From an uncultured Eubacteriales bacterium (lineage in GTDB: Bacteria > Bacillota > Clostridia > UMGS1883 > UMGS1540), in assembly GCA_900552775.1 (NCBI GenBank), contig USAP01000039.1, positions 1-11,927 on the forward strand: a stretch of DNA of 11,927 nt. The letters are read 5' to 3'. The notes under the pieces are model-generated. The model searched no databases and was not told the DNA's origin. It saw only the letters and a program-made list of their open reading frames with translations. Position 1 is the first letter of the stretch. Each line of letters begins with the position of its first letter. Both the position numbers and the translations under genes were made by a program. Positions 1 to 7,244 of the stretch are shown here, in pieces.

Positions 1-7
1 CATTTAT

Positions 8-24
8 TGGTTAATATAATACCA
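8..24. promoter_or_regulatory. Possible operator: inverted repeat over the -10 and start site
   Basis: The sequence TGGT-N9-ACCA forms a 17-bp dyad (arms 8-11 and 21-24) centred just beside the -10 box of the left-edge promoter and covering the expected transcription start. Only the four outer base pairs match; the AT-rich centre does not pair. TetR-family dimers often bind short imperfect dyads overlapping a promoter, and a TetR gene ends about 55 bp away. The repeat is visible; its role as the binding site is inference. Confidence 0.35.
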
Positions 25-44
25 CATTTTTATTGTTTTGTCAA
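16..44 (-). promoter_or_regulatory. Predicted sigma-A promoter reading left, out of the window
   Basis: On the minus strand there is a -35 box TTGACA (39-44, six of six consensus bases) and a -10 box TATTAT (16-21, five of six), separated by exactly 17 nt. The bases just before the -10 read TGG, giving an extended -10 (TGn). Transcription would start at about positions 8-10 and leave the window at once. The promoter lies about 35 bp downstream of the tetR stop, so it should serve the next gene beyond the left edge, not tetR. The boxes and spacing are seen directly; activity is inferred. In AT-rich DNA chance matches occur, but a perfect -35, ideal spacing and extended -10 together are unusual. 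Confidence 0.72.
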
Positions 45-47
45 CAA
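33..47. promoter_or_regulatory. Possible operator: inverted repeat over the -35 box
   Basis: TTGTT-N5-AACAA (arms 33-37 and 43-47) is a 15-bp dyad that includes the whole -35 box TTGACA (39-44) of the left-edge promoter. It could be a second regulator site or a chance repeat in AT-rich sequence. Its arms differ from those of the dyad at 8-24, so the two are not clearly copies of one operator. Confidence 0.25.
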
Positions 48-48
48 C

Positions 49-77
49 TTTTTTCAAAATGTTTATTTTTGAAAAAA
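49..77. repeat. Perfect 11-bp inverted repeat between tetR and the left-edge promoter
   Basis: The arms TTTTTTCAAAA (49-59) and TTTTGAAAAAA (67-77) are perfect reverse complements separated by a 7-nt loop (60-66). The element begins 2 nt past the tetR stop codon and ends 5 bp upstream of the -35 box. As RNA it would be a weak hairpin, because only one pair per arm is G-C, and no run of T follows it on either strand, so it is not a standard intrinsic terminator. It could be a protein-binding dyad, a weak 3' end for the upstream operon, or an A/T-rich UP-like element. Confidence 0.5.
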
Positions 78-78
78 A

Positions 79-684
79 TTATGCTTTTAAATACAGTAAA
101 ATCATATCGGAAACCATATTGCAATAGCTTTCAATACTTTCTTTATCGTATAGATTTACTCCCAAGAGTTTCGGCATTGTATATCTGTTCGAAAAATATG
201 AAAAACAAAACATATTGACGGCCATAACTATTTCGTCAGCCGAAGCCGACTCTTTAAAAACATTATATTTTTTACCAATGCGGACTATTGCACGAATTGC
301 CTCTACCGCCGGATGTTTTATTTTTACGGCTTCTGACAAATCAATAAATTCCGCTTTATTCAGATTTTCCCATAATACGAGAGATACAAAATTAGGGTTG
401 TCATTCAAAAATTTAAAATAACCTTGTATGAATTTTCGAACAGCATCTTCAGGCGAAGCAAGTGAATCTATTGTTTTTTCAAGTTCGGCAAGACGGCTGT
501 ATACAATTTTCAAAACGGTTACATATAAGTTTTCCTTACTTTCGAAATATGCATAAATCATTCGTTTATTGACTCCTGCCATCTTAGCAATCTCATCAAC
601 TCTGGCTCCCGCCAGTCCCTTATTGGCAAAAATCTCTTCCGCTGCCTCAAGAATTTTCTTTCTTGTTATATCGCCTTTTGTCAT
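79..684 (-). CDS. TetR/AcrR-family transcriptional regulator
   Basis: This 201-residue protein has the usual TetR layout. An N-terminal three-helix DNA-binding domain (about residues 7-54) carries a clear helix-turn-helix at about 29-48 (VDEIAKMAGVNKRMIYAYF), followed by the typical SKENLY segment. The rest is an all-helical ligand-binding and dimerisation domain, which does not reveal the ligand. Family members are usually repressors released by a small molecule and often control an adjacent transporter or enzyme. The ATG start has an upstream AGAGGA at suitable spacing. The gene follows birA by 20 nt and is probably co-transcribed with it. It is the last gene before a strong promoter with inverted repeats at 8-77, so its target is probably the gene beyond the left edge. 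A link to biotin or fatty-acid metabolism through birA is possible but unsupported by any motif. Confidence 0.93.
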   Translation of the reverse strand: MTKGDITRKKILEAAEEIFANKGLAGARVDEIAKMAGVNKRMIYAYFESKENLYVTVLKIVYSRLAELEKTIDSLASPEDAVRKFIQGYFKFLNDNPNFVSLVLWENLNKAEFIDLSEAVKIKHPAVEAIRAIVRIGKKYNVFKESASADEIVMAVNMFCFSYFSNRYTMPKLLGVNLYDKESIESYCNMVSDMILLYLKA

Positions 685-704
685 TACATAATTCCTCTCA
701 AGTA

Positions 705-1439
705 TTAAAATCTGATGCTTACTTCACCGCTTGACAGGGCAAATTTCTCCCCGTTTTCATCTTTTACTATGAGTCTGAACTCATCATCTATACCAACAAC
801 CTCAACAGCACATCTGTTGTCACCTTTAACGGCATAAACTTTTTTACCGATTATAAAAGAATGCTTTCTGTATTCATCGGCAAAATCTGCCGTTTCAAGT
901 GTAGAATATATATCGGCAAATTCTTCCAAAATTGCATAGAGAAGCTTTTTTCTGAAATCTTCCGAAGGTTTTTCTTTCAAAATGCACCCCGCAATATCGC
1001 GAAGTTCATCGGGAAACTCACTGCTGTATATATTTACTCCAATACCCAAGACCACAAAAGAAAGTTCACTCTCATTTTTGGACGCACCTTCGGCAAGAAT
1101 TCCGCACACCTTTTTCCCGTCCGAAAAAATGTCATAAACCCATTTTATATCCGCCGATATCCCGGCTGTTTTTTGAATTGCCCGACATACGGCAACCGCT
1201 GCCGCAGCTGTAATATAAAGCGTTTTTGAAGGAGAAATATCCGGCTTTAAAAGCAGCGAAAAATAAAGTCCGCTGTCAGGTGAATAAAAACTCCTTCCGA
1301 GTCTTCCCCTGCCTTCACTCTGACTGTCTGCCCAAATGACCAGCCCCTCATTTTCGCCGTGTTTCGCGCGGCTTTTGAGAAGCGTATTTGTTGAATCAAC
1401 ATTATCATAATGTTCTATTCTGTAAATAAGCTTTTCCAT
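705..1439 (-). CDS. birA: Biotin--[acetyl-CoA-carboxylase] ligase, monofunctional
   Basis: The enzyme activates biotin with ATP to biotinyl-5'-AMP and transfers it to a lysine of biotin carrier domains such as those of acetyl-CoA or pyruvate carboxylase, in the cytoplasm. The 244-residue product starts directly with the catalytic domain: STN at 16-18, the biotin/AMP loop GRGRLGR at 43-49, the KWxxD segment at 99-103 and KVCGIL at 110-115, whose lysine matches the active-site lysine of the family. A small C-terminal BPL domain (about 195-244) ends in GEVSIRF. The N-terminal winged-helix DNA-binding domain of bifunctional BirA repressors is absent, so it should not act as a biotin-operon repressor itself. 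One oddity is KWVYD where most relatives have KW(P/V)ND: an Asn-to-Tyr change next to the active site. It sits 24 nt after murI and 20 nt before tetR. The symbol birA is used loosely; bplA-type naming would also fit. Confidence 0.94.
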   Translation of the reverse strand: MEKLIYRIEHYDNVDSTNTLLKSRAKHGENEGLVIWADSQSEGRGRLGRSFYSPDSGLYFSLLLKPDISPSKTLYITAAAAVAVCRAIQKTAGISADIKWVYDIFSDGKKVCGILAEGASKNESELSFVVLGIGVNIYSSEFPDELRDIAGCILKEKPSEDFRKKLLYAILEEFADIYSTLETADFADEYRKHSFIIGKKVYAVKGDNRCAVEVVGIDDEFRLIVKDENGEKFALSSGEVSIRF

Positions 1440-1463
1440 AAAACTCTTCGCTCCGTTCGAAAA

Positions 1464-2255
1464 TTATATACATCTGTCTATATTACGCATTTTATCAAGC
1501 CTCAAAAGAAGCTTGTCAATTTTTTGTTTTTCTTCGCCGTCTTTAATTCTTCTGCCGGAATAATAATATTCTACGTTACCGCCGTTATTTTCAAGCAGAT
1601 TTCTTTCCGAAAGAATATTCCTAAGATGTTTAACCGTCCCCGCACTGCCTTCAATAAATTCAGTGCCGGGCGGAAAAATCTTTGCATATGTATCTTTAAA
1701 ATAATTAAAATGAGTACAGCCCAAAACCAATTCCGAATAATCCGAAAGATTATACCCTTCAAGTTCTTTTTTTAAATAAGCTTCAACCGCCGGAGAATCA
1801 AATTCTCCGTTCTCGGCAAAAGTTACAAGACCTGAAATCGGGTGAATGTCCACTTTTTTTTCGGTGTCTACGGCACATATTAAGTTTTTGAGCTTTGCTT
1901 CACGCGTTGTAAGAGGTGTTGCTATAACAAGAACACGTCCTCCGCCTTTATGTTCTACCGCCGGTTTTACGGCAGGCTCCATGCCGAGTATCGGAATTCT
2001 GTATTTTTCACGCAGGTATCCTATTGCAACGCTTGTTGCAGTATTGCATGCCACAACAATTGCTTTTACATCATGTGCCGTCAGAAACTGCACAGCATTA
2101 TCAGCAAACTTTATGATTTGTTCCTTTGTCTTTGTGCCGTACGGGACATGGTCTACATCAGCATAATAAACATAATCTTCATTCGGAAGAATTGTTAAGG
2201 CACGGTTTAAAACCGCAAGCCCCCCTATCCCGCTGTCAAAAAAACCTATTTTCAT
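1464..2255 (-). CDS. murI: Glutamate racemase
   Basis: MurI interconverts L- and D-glutamate without cofactor, supplying D-glutamate for the peptidoglycan stem peptide. The 263-residue length is usual. The Asp/Glu racemase motifs are all present: DSGIGG at 7-12, PYG at 38-40, ACNTAT at 69-74 with catalytic Cys70, and LGCTH at 178-182 with catalytic Cys180. The second half of the protein carries variants of common motifs: GMEPAVKPA at 91-99 and GCTHFNYF instead of the more usual GCTHYP(L/I). I take these as lineage features because both cysteines and their surroundings are intact. The ATG overlaps the folC stop (ATGA, 2252-2255), which implies translational coupling; an AGAGGG ribosome binding site lies inside the end of folC. 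Aspartate racemase is an alternative in this superfamily but fits the N-terminal motifs less well. Confidence 0.95.
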   Translation of the reverse strand: MKIGFFDSGIGGLAVLNRALTILPNEDYVYYADVDHVPYGTKTKEQIIKFADNAVQFLTAHDVKAIVVACNTATSVAIGYLREKYRIPILGMEPAVKPAVEHKGGGRVLVIATPLTTREAKLKNLICAVDTEKKVDIHPISGLVTFAENGEFDSPAVEAYLKKELEGYNLSDYSELVLGCTHFNYFKDTYAKIFPPGTEFIEGSAGTVKHLRNILSERNLLENNGGNVEYYYSGRRIKDGEEKQKIDKLLLRLDKMRNIDRCI

Positions 2256-3541
2256 TTAATAGCGCCCTCTTTCATCTTTTCAAAAGCAGCTTTTACATCC
2301 CCAAGCATATAAAGTGAACCAAATGCCAAAATACAGTCACATTCACTGTCCGAAAGAGCAAGTTTTACGGCATCTTCGATGCTTGGAGATATACATACAT
2401 CGGAATTATATTTAATAATGCAATCAGCAAGCTTCTGCTCGGGAAGTGCCCGAGGAGAAGGGACTCTGCATACTGCAATTTTGTGCGCCAAAGGGGCAAC
2501 CAAAGACATACATTTATCATATTCCTTATCTGCAAGCATACCGGTAATGAAAAATATTTTTCTCCCTTTTAAACATGTTTCAATTGCTTTTTTCAGTGCT
2601 TCAACTGCGGAAAAATTATGCGCTCCGTCTATTATAAAAAGCGGCTTTTCGGAAATTTTTTCAAAGCGGCCGCTCCATTTAACATCTGCAACACCCTGTT
2701 TTATAGAGTCTTCTGTTATAGAAAACCCTTTTTTTTGCAGCAGCTTAGCAGCACATACGGCAGTTGAAATATTAAATGTCATGTGTGCGCCGATAAGTGT
2801 GGTAAAGTATTTTTCACCATCAATCGAAAATTCGGTTCCCTCAAGACTCTCTGAAATAATTTCAGGAAATGCTGCAACAAAATATTCACAATTTCTTTCT
2901 ATACAAATATTCTTTATAACACTGTCCGCCTCGCTGTATTCCTGCGGATATATAACAACACTGCATCCTGGCTTTATTATTCCGCACTTTTCATACGCAA
3001 TCTCTTCCACAGTATCGCCGAGATATTCTGTATGGTCCCGACTTATTGATGTTATCACCGCAACCTCGGGCGAATCTATTACGTTTGTGGCATCAAGTCT
3101 GCCTCCGAGCCCGACTTCAAGCATCACGATATCGCATTTTTGTTCTGCAAACCAGTACAGTCCTATAGCGGTAACAATTTCAAACTCGGTTGGGTGGGTT
3201 AGCCCGTCTTTCTGCATTTTTTGACATTCCGCTCTGACAAGAGATGTAATACGCGCAAGATCATCATATGAAATCATTTTTCCGTTTACTTTCATTCTTT
3301 CACAAAAATCATAAATAAACGGAGATGTGTACATGCCGGTCTTGTAACCTGCTTTTTTAAGGATCTCTGCCAATGTGGAGGTCACTGTTCCTTTGCCGTT
3401 CGTACCGGCAACATGCACGAAACGAAGCTTCTTCTGAGGCTCACCGAGTCTCAGAAGAAGTTCTCTTATATTATTAAGTCCGAGCTTTGTCCCGATTTTT
3501 GAAGTATTATGAATAAAATCAAGAGCTTCATTGTAATTCAA
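2252..3541 (-). CDS. folC: Folylpolyglutamate synthase / dihydrofolate synthase
   Basis: FolC is an ATP-dependent Mur-ligase-fold enzyme that adds L-glutamate to dihydropteroate and/or to folate gamma-glutamyl tails, making and retaining cellular folates. The chosen 429-residue product has the P-loop GTNGKGT at 46-52, followed by TSP and ERM elements of the folate site, EVGLGGRLDATN in the central domain, the segment ITSISRDHTEYLG, and IDGAHN at the start of the C-terminal Mur-ligase domain. I place the start at the TTG at 3539-3541. It gives MNYNEALDFIH, which resembles clostridial FolC N-termini, and it sits 7 nt after the AGGTG site at 3549-3553. The in-frame TTG at 3545-3547 is only 1 nt from that site. 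The gene follows valS by 10 nt, a pairing common in Firmicutes, and overlaps murI by 4 nt. Whether it has the dihydrofolate synthase activity as well cannot be told from the motifs alone. Confidence 0.95.
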   Translation of the reverse strand: MNYNEALDFIHNTSKIGTKLGLNNIRELLLRLGEPQKKLRFVHVAGTNGKGTVTSTLAEILKKAGYKTGMYTSPFIYDFCERMKVNGKMISYDDLARITSLVRAECQKMQKDGLTHPTEFEIVTAIGLYWFAEQKCDIVMLEVGLGGRLDATNVIDSPEVAVITSISRDHTEYLGDTVEEIAYEKCGIIKPGCSVVIYPQEYSEADSVIKNICIERNCEYFVAAFPEIISESLEGTEFSIDGEKYFTTLIGAHMTFNISTAVCAAKLLQKKGFSITEDSIKQGVADVKWSGRFEKISEKPLFIIDGAHNFSAVEALKKAIETCLKGRKIFFITGMLADKEYDKCMSLVAPLAHKIAVCRVPSPRALPEQKLADCIIKYNSDVCISPSIEDAVKLALSDSECDCILAFGSLYMLGDVKAAFEKMKEGAIK

Positions 3542-3548
3542 ATACAAT

Positions 3549-3553
3549 CACCT
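3549..3553 (-). promoter_or_regulatory. folC ribosome binding site overlapping the valS stop
   Basis: AGGTG on the minus strand shares bases with the valS TAG stop (3552-3554), reading TAGGTGA. The 7-nt distance to the TTG at 3539-3541 decides the folC start. The overlap suggests that ribosomes finishing valS help initiate folC. Confidence 0.7.
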
Positions 3554-6167
3554 ACATATCAAGGCTTGAAATAACTTTCTGCAGCATTTCTTTATACTTT
3601 TCATATTTAGCCTTTTCTTCCTCAATAAGTTTTTCGGGCGCCTTTTTCAAAAATCCTTCATTTGAAAGTTTACCCTCCGAACGTTTAATCTCGGATTCAA
3701 GATTTGCTTTTTCTTTAAGAAGTCTTGTCGTTTCTTTCTCACGGTCGATAAGTTCTCCCTGAGGCATTAAAAGTTCCGCTCCGTGAACAATAACGGAAAT
3801 TGCACCCTCAATATCCTTTTTGTCGGTTATTCTGACTTCTGTTGCATATGCAAGTTTTTTGAAGAAAGAAATACCCTTTTCAAAAAGCGCCGCATTGTGA
3901 GTCACAATTGTAAGTCTTGATTTCTTTGAAGGCGGAATATTCATTTCGGCTCTGGTATTTCTAATTCCGCGTATAGCGTCGCAAATTGTCTCTATATCCT
4001 CTTCATCCTGTTCAAAAACAAGTGACTTGTCAAATTCGGGCCACTTTGAAATTACAATGCTTTCTTCACCTGTAGGCAACGCACAGAAAATTTCTTCCGT
4101 AACGAAAGGCATAAACGGGTGTAAAAGCTTGAGCACTCCGCATAAAACATATGACAGTGTTTTTTCGGCATCTGTACGCGAAAGACACTCTTCGTCATAA
4201 AGACGTGGTTTTACAAGTTCTATATACCAATCGCAATATACATCCCAAATAAAGTCATAAAGCTTTGAAACGGCAACTCCGATATCAAAATTTTCAAGAT
4301 TTTCCGTAACTTCGGCAACAAGCTTATTATACTTTGAAAGAACCCATTTATCCTCCGGAAGAGGATTTTCCGGAAGCTCGATTTTATCAATATTAAGATT
4401 CATCATAACAAATCTTGCCGCGTTCCAAAGCTTATTGGCAAAGTTTCTCGAAGCTTCAACTCTTTTATCCGAATACCTCATATCGTTTCCGGGTGAATTG
4501 CCTGTTGCAAGTGTAAATCTCAAAGCATCCGCGCCGTATTTTTCAATAACTTCAAGCGGATCTACACCGTTGCCTAAAGATTTGGACATTTTTCTGCCCT
4601 GGCTGTCACGAACAAGCCCGTGAATGAATACCTTATAAAACGGTACCGTACCTGTGTGTTCAAGACCCGAGAACATCATTCTCATAACCCAGAACGGGAT
4701 AATGTCATAACCTGTTACAAGCACACTCGTAGGATAAAAATACTCAAGCTCGGGCGTTTTCTCGGGCCAGCCGAGCGTTGAAAACGGCCAAAGCGCAGAT
4801 GAAAACCACGTATCGAGTGTATCCGGATCCTGGCGCATAGGCTTGCCGCATTTAGGACACATAACTTCGCCCTCTTCTTTTGTAACGGTAATTTCTCCGC
4901 AGTCATCGCAATAAAATGCGGGAATTCTGTGTCCCCACCAAAGCTGACGCGAAATACACCAGTCTCTTATATTCTCAAGCCAATGGAAATAAATTTTCTC
5001 AAAGTGCTCCGGAATAAATTCGGTTTTCTTTTCTTTTACAGCATCTATTGCAGGTTTAGCAAGCGGTGCCATTTTAACAAACCACTGTTTAGAGATTATC
5101 GGTTCAACGGTTGTTCCGCAGCGGTAGCACTGACCTACATTGTGAACATGTTCTTCTGTTTTTACAAGAAGACCTTCATTTTCGAGATCCCGAAGCATTG
5201 CACGGCGGCATTCATATCTGTCCATGCCTTCGTATTTTCCGCAGTATGAGTTCATCGTAGCGTCATCGTTCATAACCTTAATTTGCTCAAGATTGTGTCT
5301 TAAGCCGACTTCAAAGTCGTTGGGGTCATGTGCCGGAGTAATTTTTACGCAGCCCGTTCCGAATTCCTTATCAACATATTCATCCGCTATAACAGGAATT
5401 TCACGTCCGACAAGCGGCAAAATAAGAGTTTTGCCGACAATACTCTTATATCTTTCATCATCCGGATTTACAGCAACGGCAGTATCGCCGAACATGGTTT
5501 CAGGTCTCGTTGTGGCGATTATAACATAATCGTCCGTTCCTTTAACCCGGTACTTAATGTGCCAGAAATGACCTTGCTGCTCAGCATGCTCAACTTCCGC
5601 ATCCGAGAGAGCTGTTATGCAATGGGGGCACCAGTTTATTATTCTTGAGCCCTGATAAATGAGTCCCTTATTGTAGAGATTAACAAATACTTCTTTAACA
5701 GCTTTTGAACATCCTTCGTCCATGGTAAAGCGTTCTCTTTCCCAATCGCATGAAGAACCGAGTTTTTTAAGCTGATTTATAATTCTGCTGCCATATTGCT
5801 TTTTCCAATCCCATACTCTTTCGAGAAATTTTTCGCGTCCCAAGTCATGACGGGTCAAGCCTTCATTCTTGCGAAGCATTTCCTCAACCTTTATCTGTGT
5901 TGCAATACCCGCATGGTCTGTACCCGGTACCCACAAGGCACTGTAGCCCTGCATTCTTTTAAAACGAATCAGTATATCCTGAAGCGTTTCGTCAAGTGCA
6001 TGTCCCATATGAAGCTGCCCCGTAACATTCGGAGGCGGAATTACAATTGTAAAAGGTTTTTTATTCTTATCTATTTGTGCATGAAAATATCCGTTTTCAA
6101 CCCATTTGGAGTAAAGCTTATCTTCTACTTTAGAAGGGTCGTACGTTTTATCTATATTTTTATTCAC
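3552..6167 (-). CDS. valS: Valyl-tRNA synthetase
   Basis: This class I aminoacyl-tRNA synthetase charges tRNA(Val) with valine and hydrolyses mischarged threonine. The 871-residue product is of normal length. It shows [13 protein letters not shown] with the HIGH-class motif HMGH at 53-56, an editing (CP1) domain containing [17 protein letters not shown] and [17 protein letters not shown], a CxxC...CxxC zinc-type element (CDDCG, CPKCG) in the connective region, and KMSKS at 526-530. It ends in a helical anticodon-binding domain and the C-terminal coiled coil typical of ValRS ([19 protein letters not shown] and onward). The frame opens at a GTG at 6174-6176, but I prefer the GTG at 6165-6167. 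It gives [11 protein letters not shown], which matches family N-termini, and it follows a GGTGAT ribosome binding site. It lies 21 nt after the sugar kinase gene and 10 nt before folC. No T-box leader precedes it; the gap is too short. Confidence 0.97.
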   Translation of the reverse strand: MNKNIDKTYDPSKVEDKLYSKWVENGYFHAQIDKNKKPFTIVIPPPNVTGQLHMGHALDETLQDILIRFKRMQGYSALWVPGTDHAGIATQIKVEEMLRKNEGLTRHDLGREKFLERVWDWKKQYGSRIINQLKKLGSSCDWERERFTMDEGCSKAVKEVFVNLYNKGLIYQGSRIINWCPHCITALSDAEVEHAEQQGHFWHIKYRVKGTDDYVIIATTRPETMFGDTAVAVNPDDERYKSIVGKTLILPLVGREIPVIADEYVDKEFGTGCVKITPAHDPNDFEVGLRHNLEQIKVMNDDATMNSYCGKYEGMDRYECRRAMLRDLENEGLLVKTEEHVHNVGQCYRCGTTVEPIISKQWFVKMAPLAKPAIDAVKEKKTEFIPEHFEKIYFHWLENIRDWCISRQLWWGHRIPAFYCDDCGEITVTKEEGEVMCPKCGKPMRQDPDTLDTWFSSALWPFSTLGWPEKTPELEYFYPTSVLVTGYDIIPFWVMRMMFSGLEHTGTVPFYKVFIHGLVRDSQGRKMSKSLGNGVDPLEVIEKYGADALRFTLATGNSPGNDMRYSDKRVEASRNFANKLWNAARFVMMNLNIDKIELPENPLPEDKWVLSKYNKLVAEVTENLENFDIGVAVSKLYDFIWDVYCDWYIELVKPRLYDEECLSRTDAEKTLSYVLCGVLKLLHPFMPFVTEEIFCALPTGEESIVISKWPEFDKSLVFEQDEEDIETICDAIRGIRNTRAEMNIPPSKKSRLTIVTHNAALFEKGISFFKKLAYATEVRITDKKDIEGAISVIVHGAELLMPQGELIDREKETTRLLKEKANLESEIKRSEGKLSNEGFLKKAPEKLIEEEKAKYEKYKEMLQKVISSLDM

Positions 6168-6171
6168 CAAA

Positions 6172-6177
6172 ATCACC
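6172..6177 (-). promoter_or_regulatory. valS ribosome binding site
   Basis: GGTGAT on the minus strand is a 6-base match to the extended anti-Shine-Dalgarno complement (GGAGGTGATC). It lies 4 nt before the GTG at 6165-6167 and includes the alternative upstream GTG (6174-6176), which argues that the downstream GTG is used. Confidence 0.55.
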
Positions 6178-6188
6178 GTCCCAATAAT

Positions 6189-7214
6189 TTATCTCTGAAC
6201 TCTGCCGGAGCCGTCGCCTTTCAAAAGATTTTCAACTTCAGAGACCGAGACGTGATTGAAGTCACCGGGGATAGTGTGTTTAAGAGCAGATGCCGCAGCC
6301 GCAAATTCTGCCGCGTCACTCATAGATTTTCCCGCTATCAGACCATAAATAAATCCGCTTGCGAAAGAATCCCCGCCGCCTACACGGTCAACAATGTGAA
6401 TATTGTATTTTCTTGTGTGGTAGAAATCTTTGCCGTCATATACAGCAGCAGACCAGCCGTTGTCAAATGCGCTGAAACTTTCACGGAGAGTTGTTGCTAT
6501 ATATTTAAAGCCGAATTTATCTTTCATTTTCTTAAATACGTCTTTGTAGCCTTCTACGTTAAGTTCGCCTTTTGTAACATCTGTTGCTTCCGCTTTGAAG
6601 CCGAGTGTTTTTTCGGCGTCTTCTTCGTTACCGATACATACGTCAACATATTCGCAAAGACCCGGCATAATGCTCTGAGCTTTTTCGGGTGTCCAGAGTT
6701 TTTTTCTGAAGTTTAAGTCAATACTTGTGGTAATTCCCTTAGCTTTTGCAGCTTTCAGTGCACGAAGTGTAAGCTCTGCGCAATTGTCTGAAAGAGCCGG
6801 AGTTATTCCGGTTGTGTGGAACCATGTTGCACCGTCCAAAATAGCGTCAAAATCAAAATCATCAACGCTTGCTTCAGCAATCGCCGAATGAGCTCTGTCA
6901 TAAAGAACCTGTGAAGGACGCATTGCAGCACCCATTTCAACATAATATGTTCCTATTCTGTCACCGCCGCGAACGATATTGTCTGTTTTAACGCCGTATC
7001 TTCTGAGGCTGTTTATTGCAGCCTGTCCCCATGCATTATCGGGAAGCTTTGTAACAAATTCGCCCTGAAGGCCGTAGTTTGTTACGGCAACAGCAACATT
7101 TGCCTCTCCTCCGCCGAATGTGAAATCAAGGTTATCACACTGCTCAAATCTCTTGTAATCGGGAGCCGTATATCTTGTCATTATCTCTCCGAATGTAACT
7201 ACTTTCTGTTTCAT
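6189..7214 (-). CDS. kdgK: PfkB-family sugar kinase, probably 2-keto-3-deoxygluconate kinase
   Basis: This 341-residue ribokinase-fold protein would phosphorylate a sugar acid with ATP, most likely 2-keto-3-deoxy-D-gluconate to its 6-phosphate in uronate and pectin breakdown. Visible features are the N-terminal FGEIMTRY segment, the first PfkB signature region GGGEANVA at 34-41, the segment GGDRIGTYYVEMGAAMRPSQ, often seen in KdgK proteins, IDLNFR in the middle, and the second PfkB signature DRVGGGDSFASG with catalytic base Asp282. GGGD replaces the textbook GAGD, as in many KDG kinases. The ATG has an AAAGGA site 10 nt upstream. No uxuA, kdgA, uxaC or sugar transporter lies nearby; the gene sits between purB (30 nt upstream) and valS (21 nt downstream), so context does not support the substrate. 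Fructokinase or another keto-sugar-acid kinase remains possible; the family call is firm, the substrate moderate. Confidence 0.85.
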   Translation of the reverse strand: MKQKVVTFGEIMTRYTAPDYKRFEQCDNLDFTFGGGEANVAVAVTNYGLQGEFVTKLPDNAWGQAAINSLRRYGVKTDNIVRGGDRIGTYYVEMGAAMRPSQVLYDRAHSAIAEASVDDFDFDAILDGATWFHTTGITPALSDNCAELTLRALKAAKAKGITTSIDLNFRKKLWTPEKAQSIMPGLCEYVDVCIGNEEDAEKTLGFKAEATDVTKGELNVEGYKDVFKKMKDKFGFKYIATTLRESFSAFDNGWSAAVYDGKDFYHTRKYNIHIVDRVGGGDSFASGFIYGLIAGKSMSDAAEFAAAASALKHTIPGDFNHVSVSEVENLLKGDGSGRVQR

Positions 7215-7244
7215 AATTAATCTATCCTTTCATCAATTAAAAAT

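Noticed and set aside
1..3. ATG on the minus strand at the very edge as the start of the next gene
   Set aside because: No Shine-Dalgarno sequence lies in the preceding bases and the predicted transcript would begin only about 6 nt before it. No coding sequence is visible to test it.
38..66. Possible plus-strand promoter using TTGTCA (38-43) as -35
   Set aside because: No acceptable -10 box occurs 16-18 nt downstream, and the first plus-strand sequence it would transcribe is antisense to tetR.
2379..3224. A 281-codon open frame on the plus strand inside folC
   Set aside because: The opposite frame encodes full FolC with all motifs. The plus-strand product is Ser/Ile/Pro-rich with no family resemblance and no own ribosome binding site that I can support.
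5796..6716. A 306-codon open frame on the plus strand spanning the valS-kinase junction
   Set aside because: It lies entirely antisense to two clear genes, has a low-complexity Phe/Tyr/Cys/Arg-rich product without a recognisable domain, and is explained as a shadow of AT-rich coding sequence.
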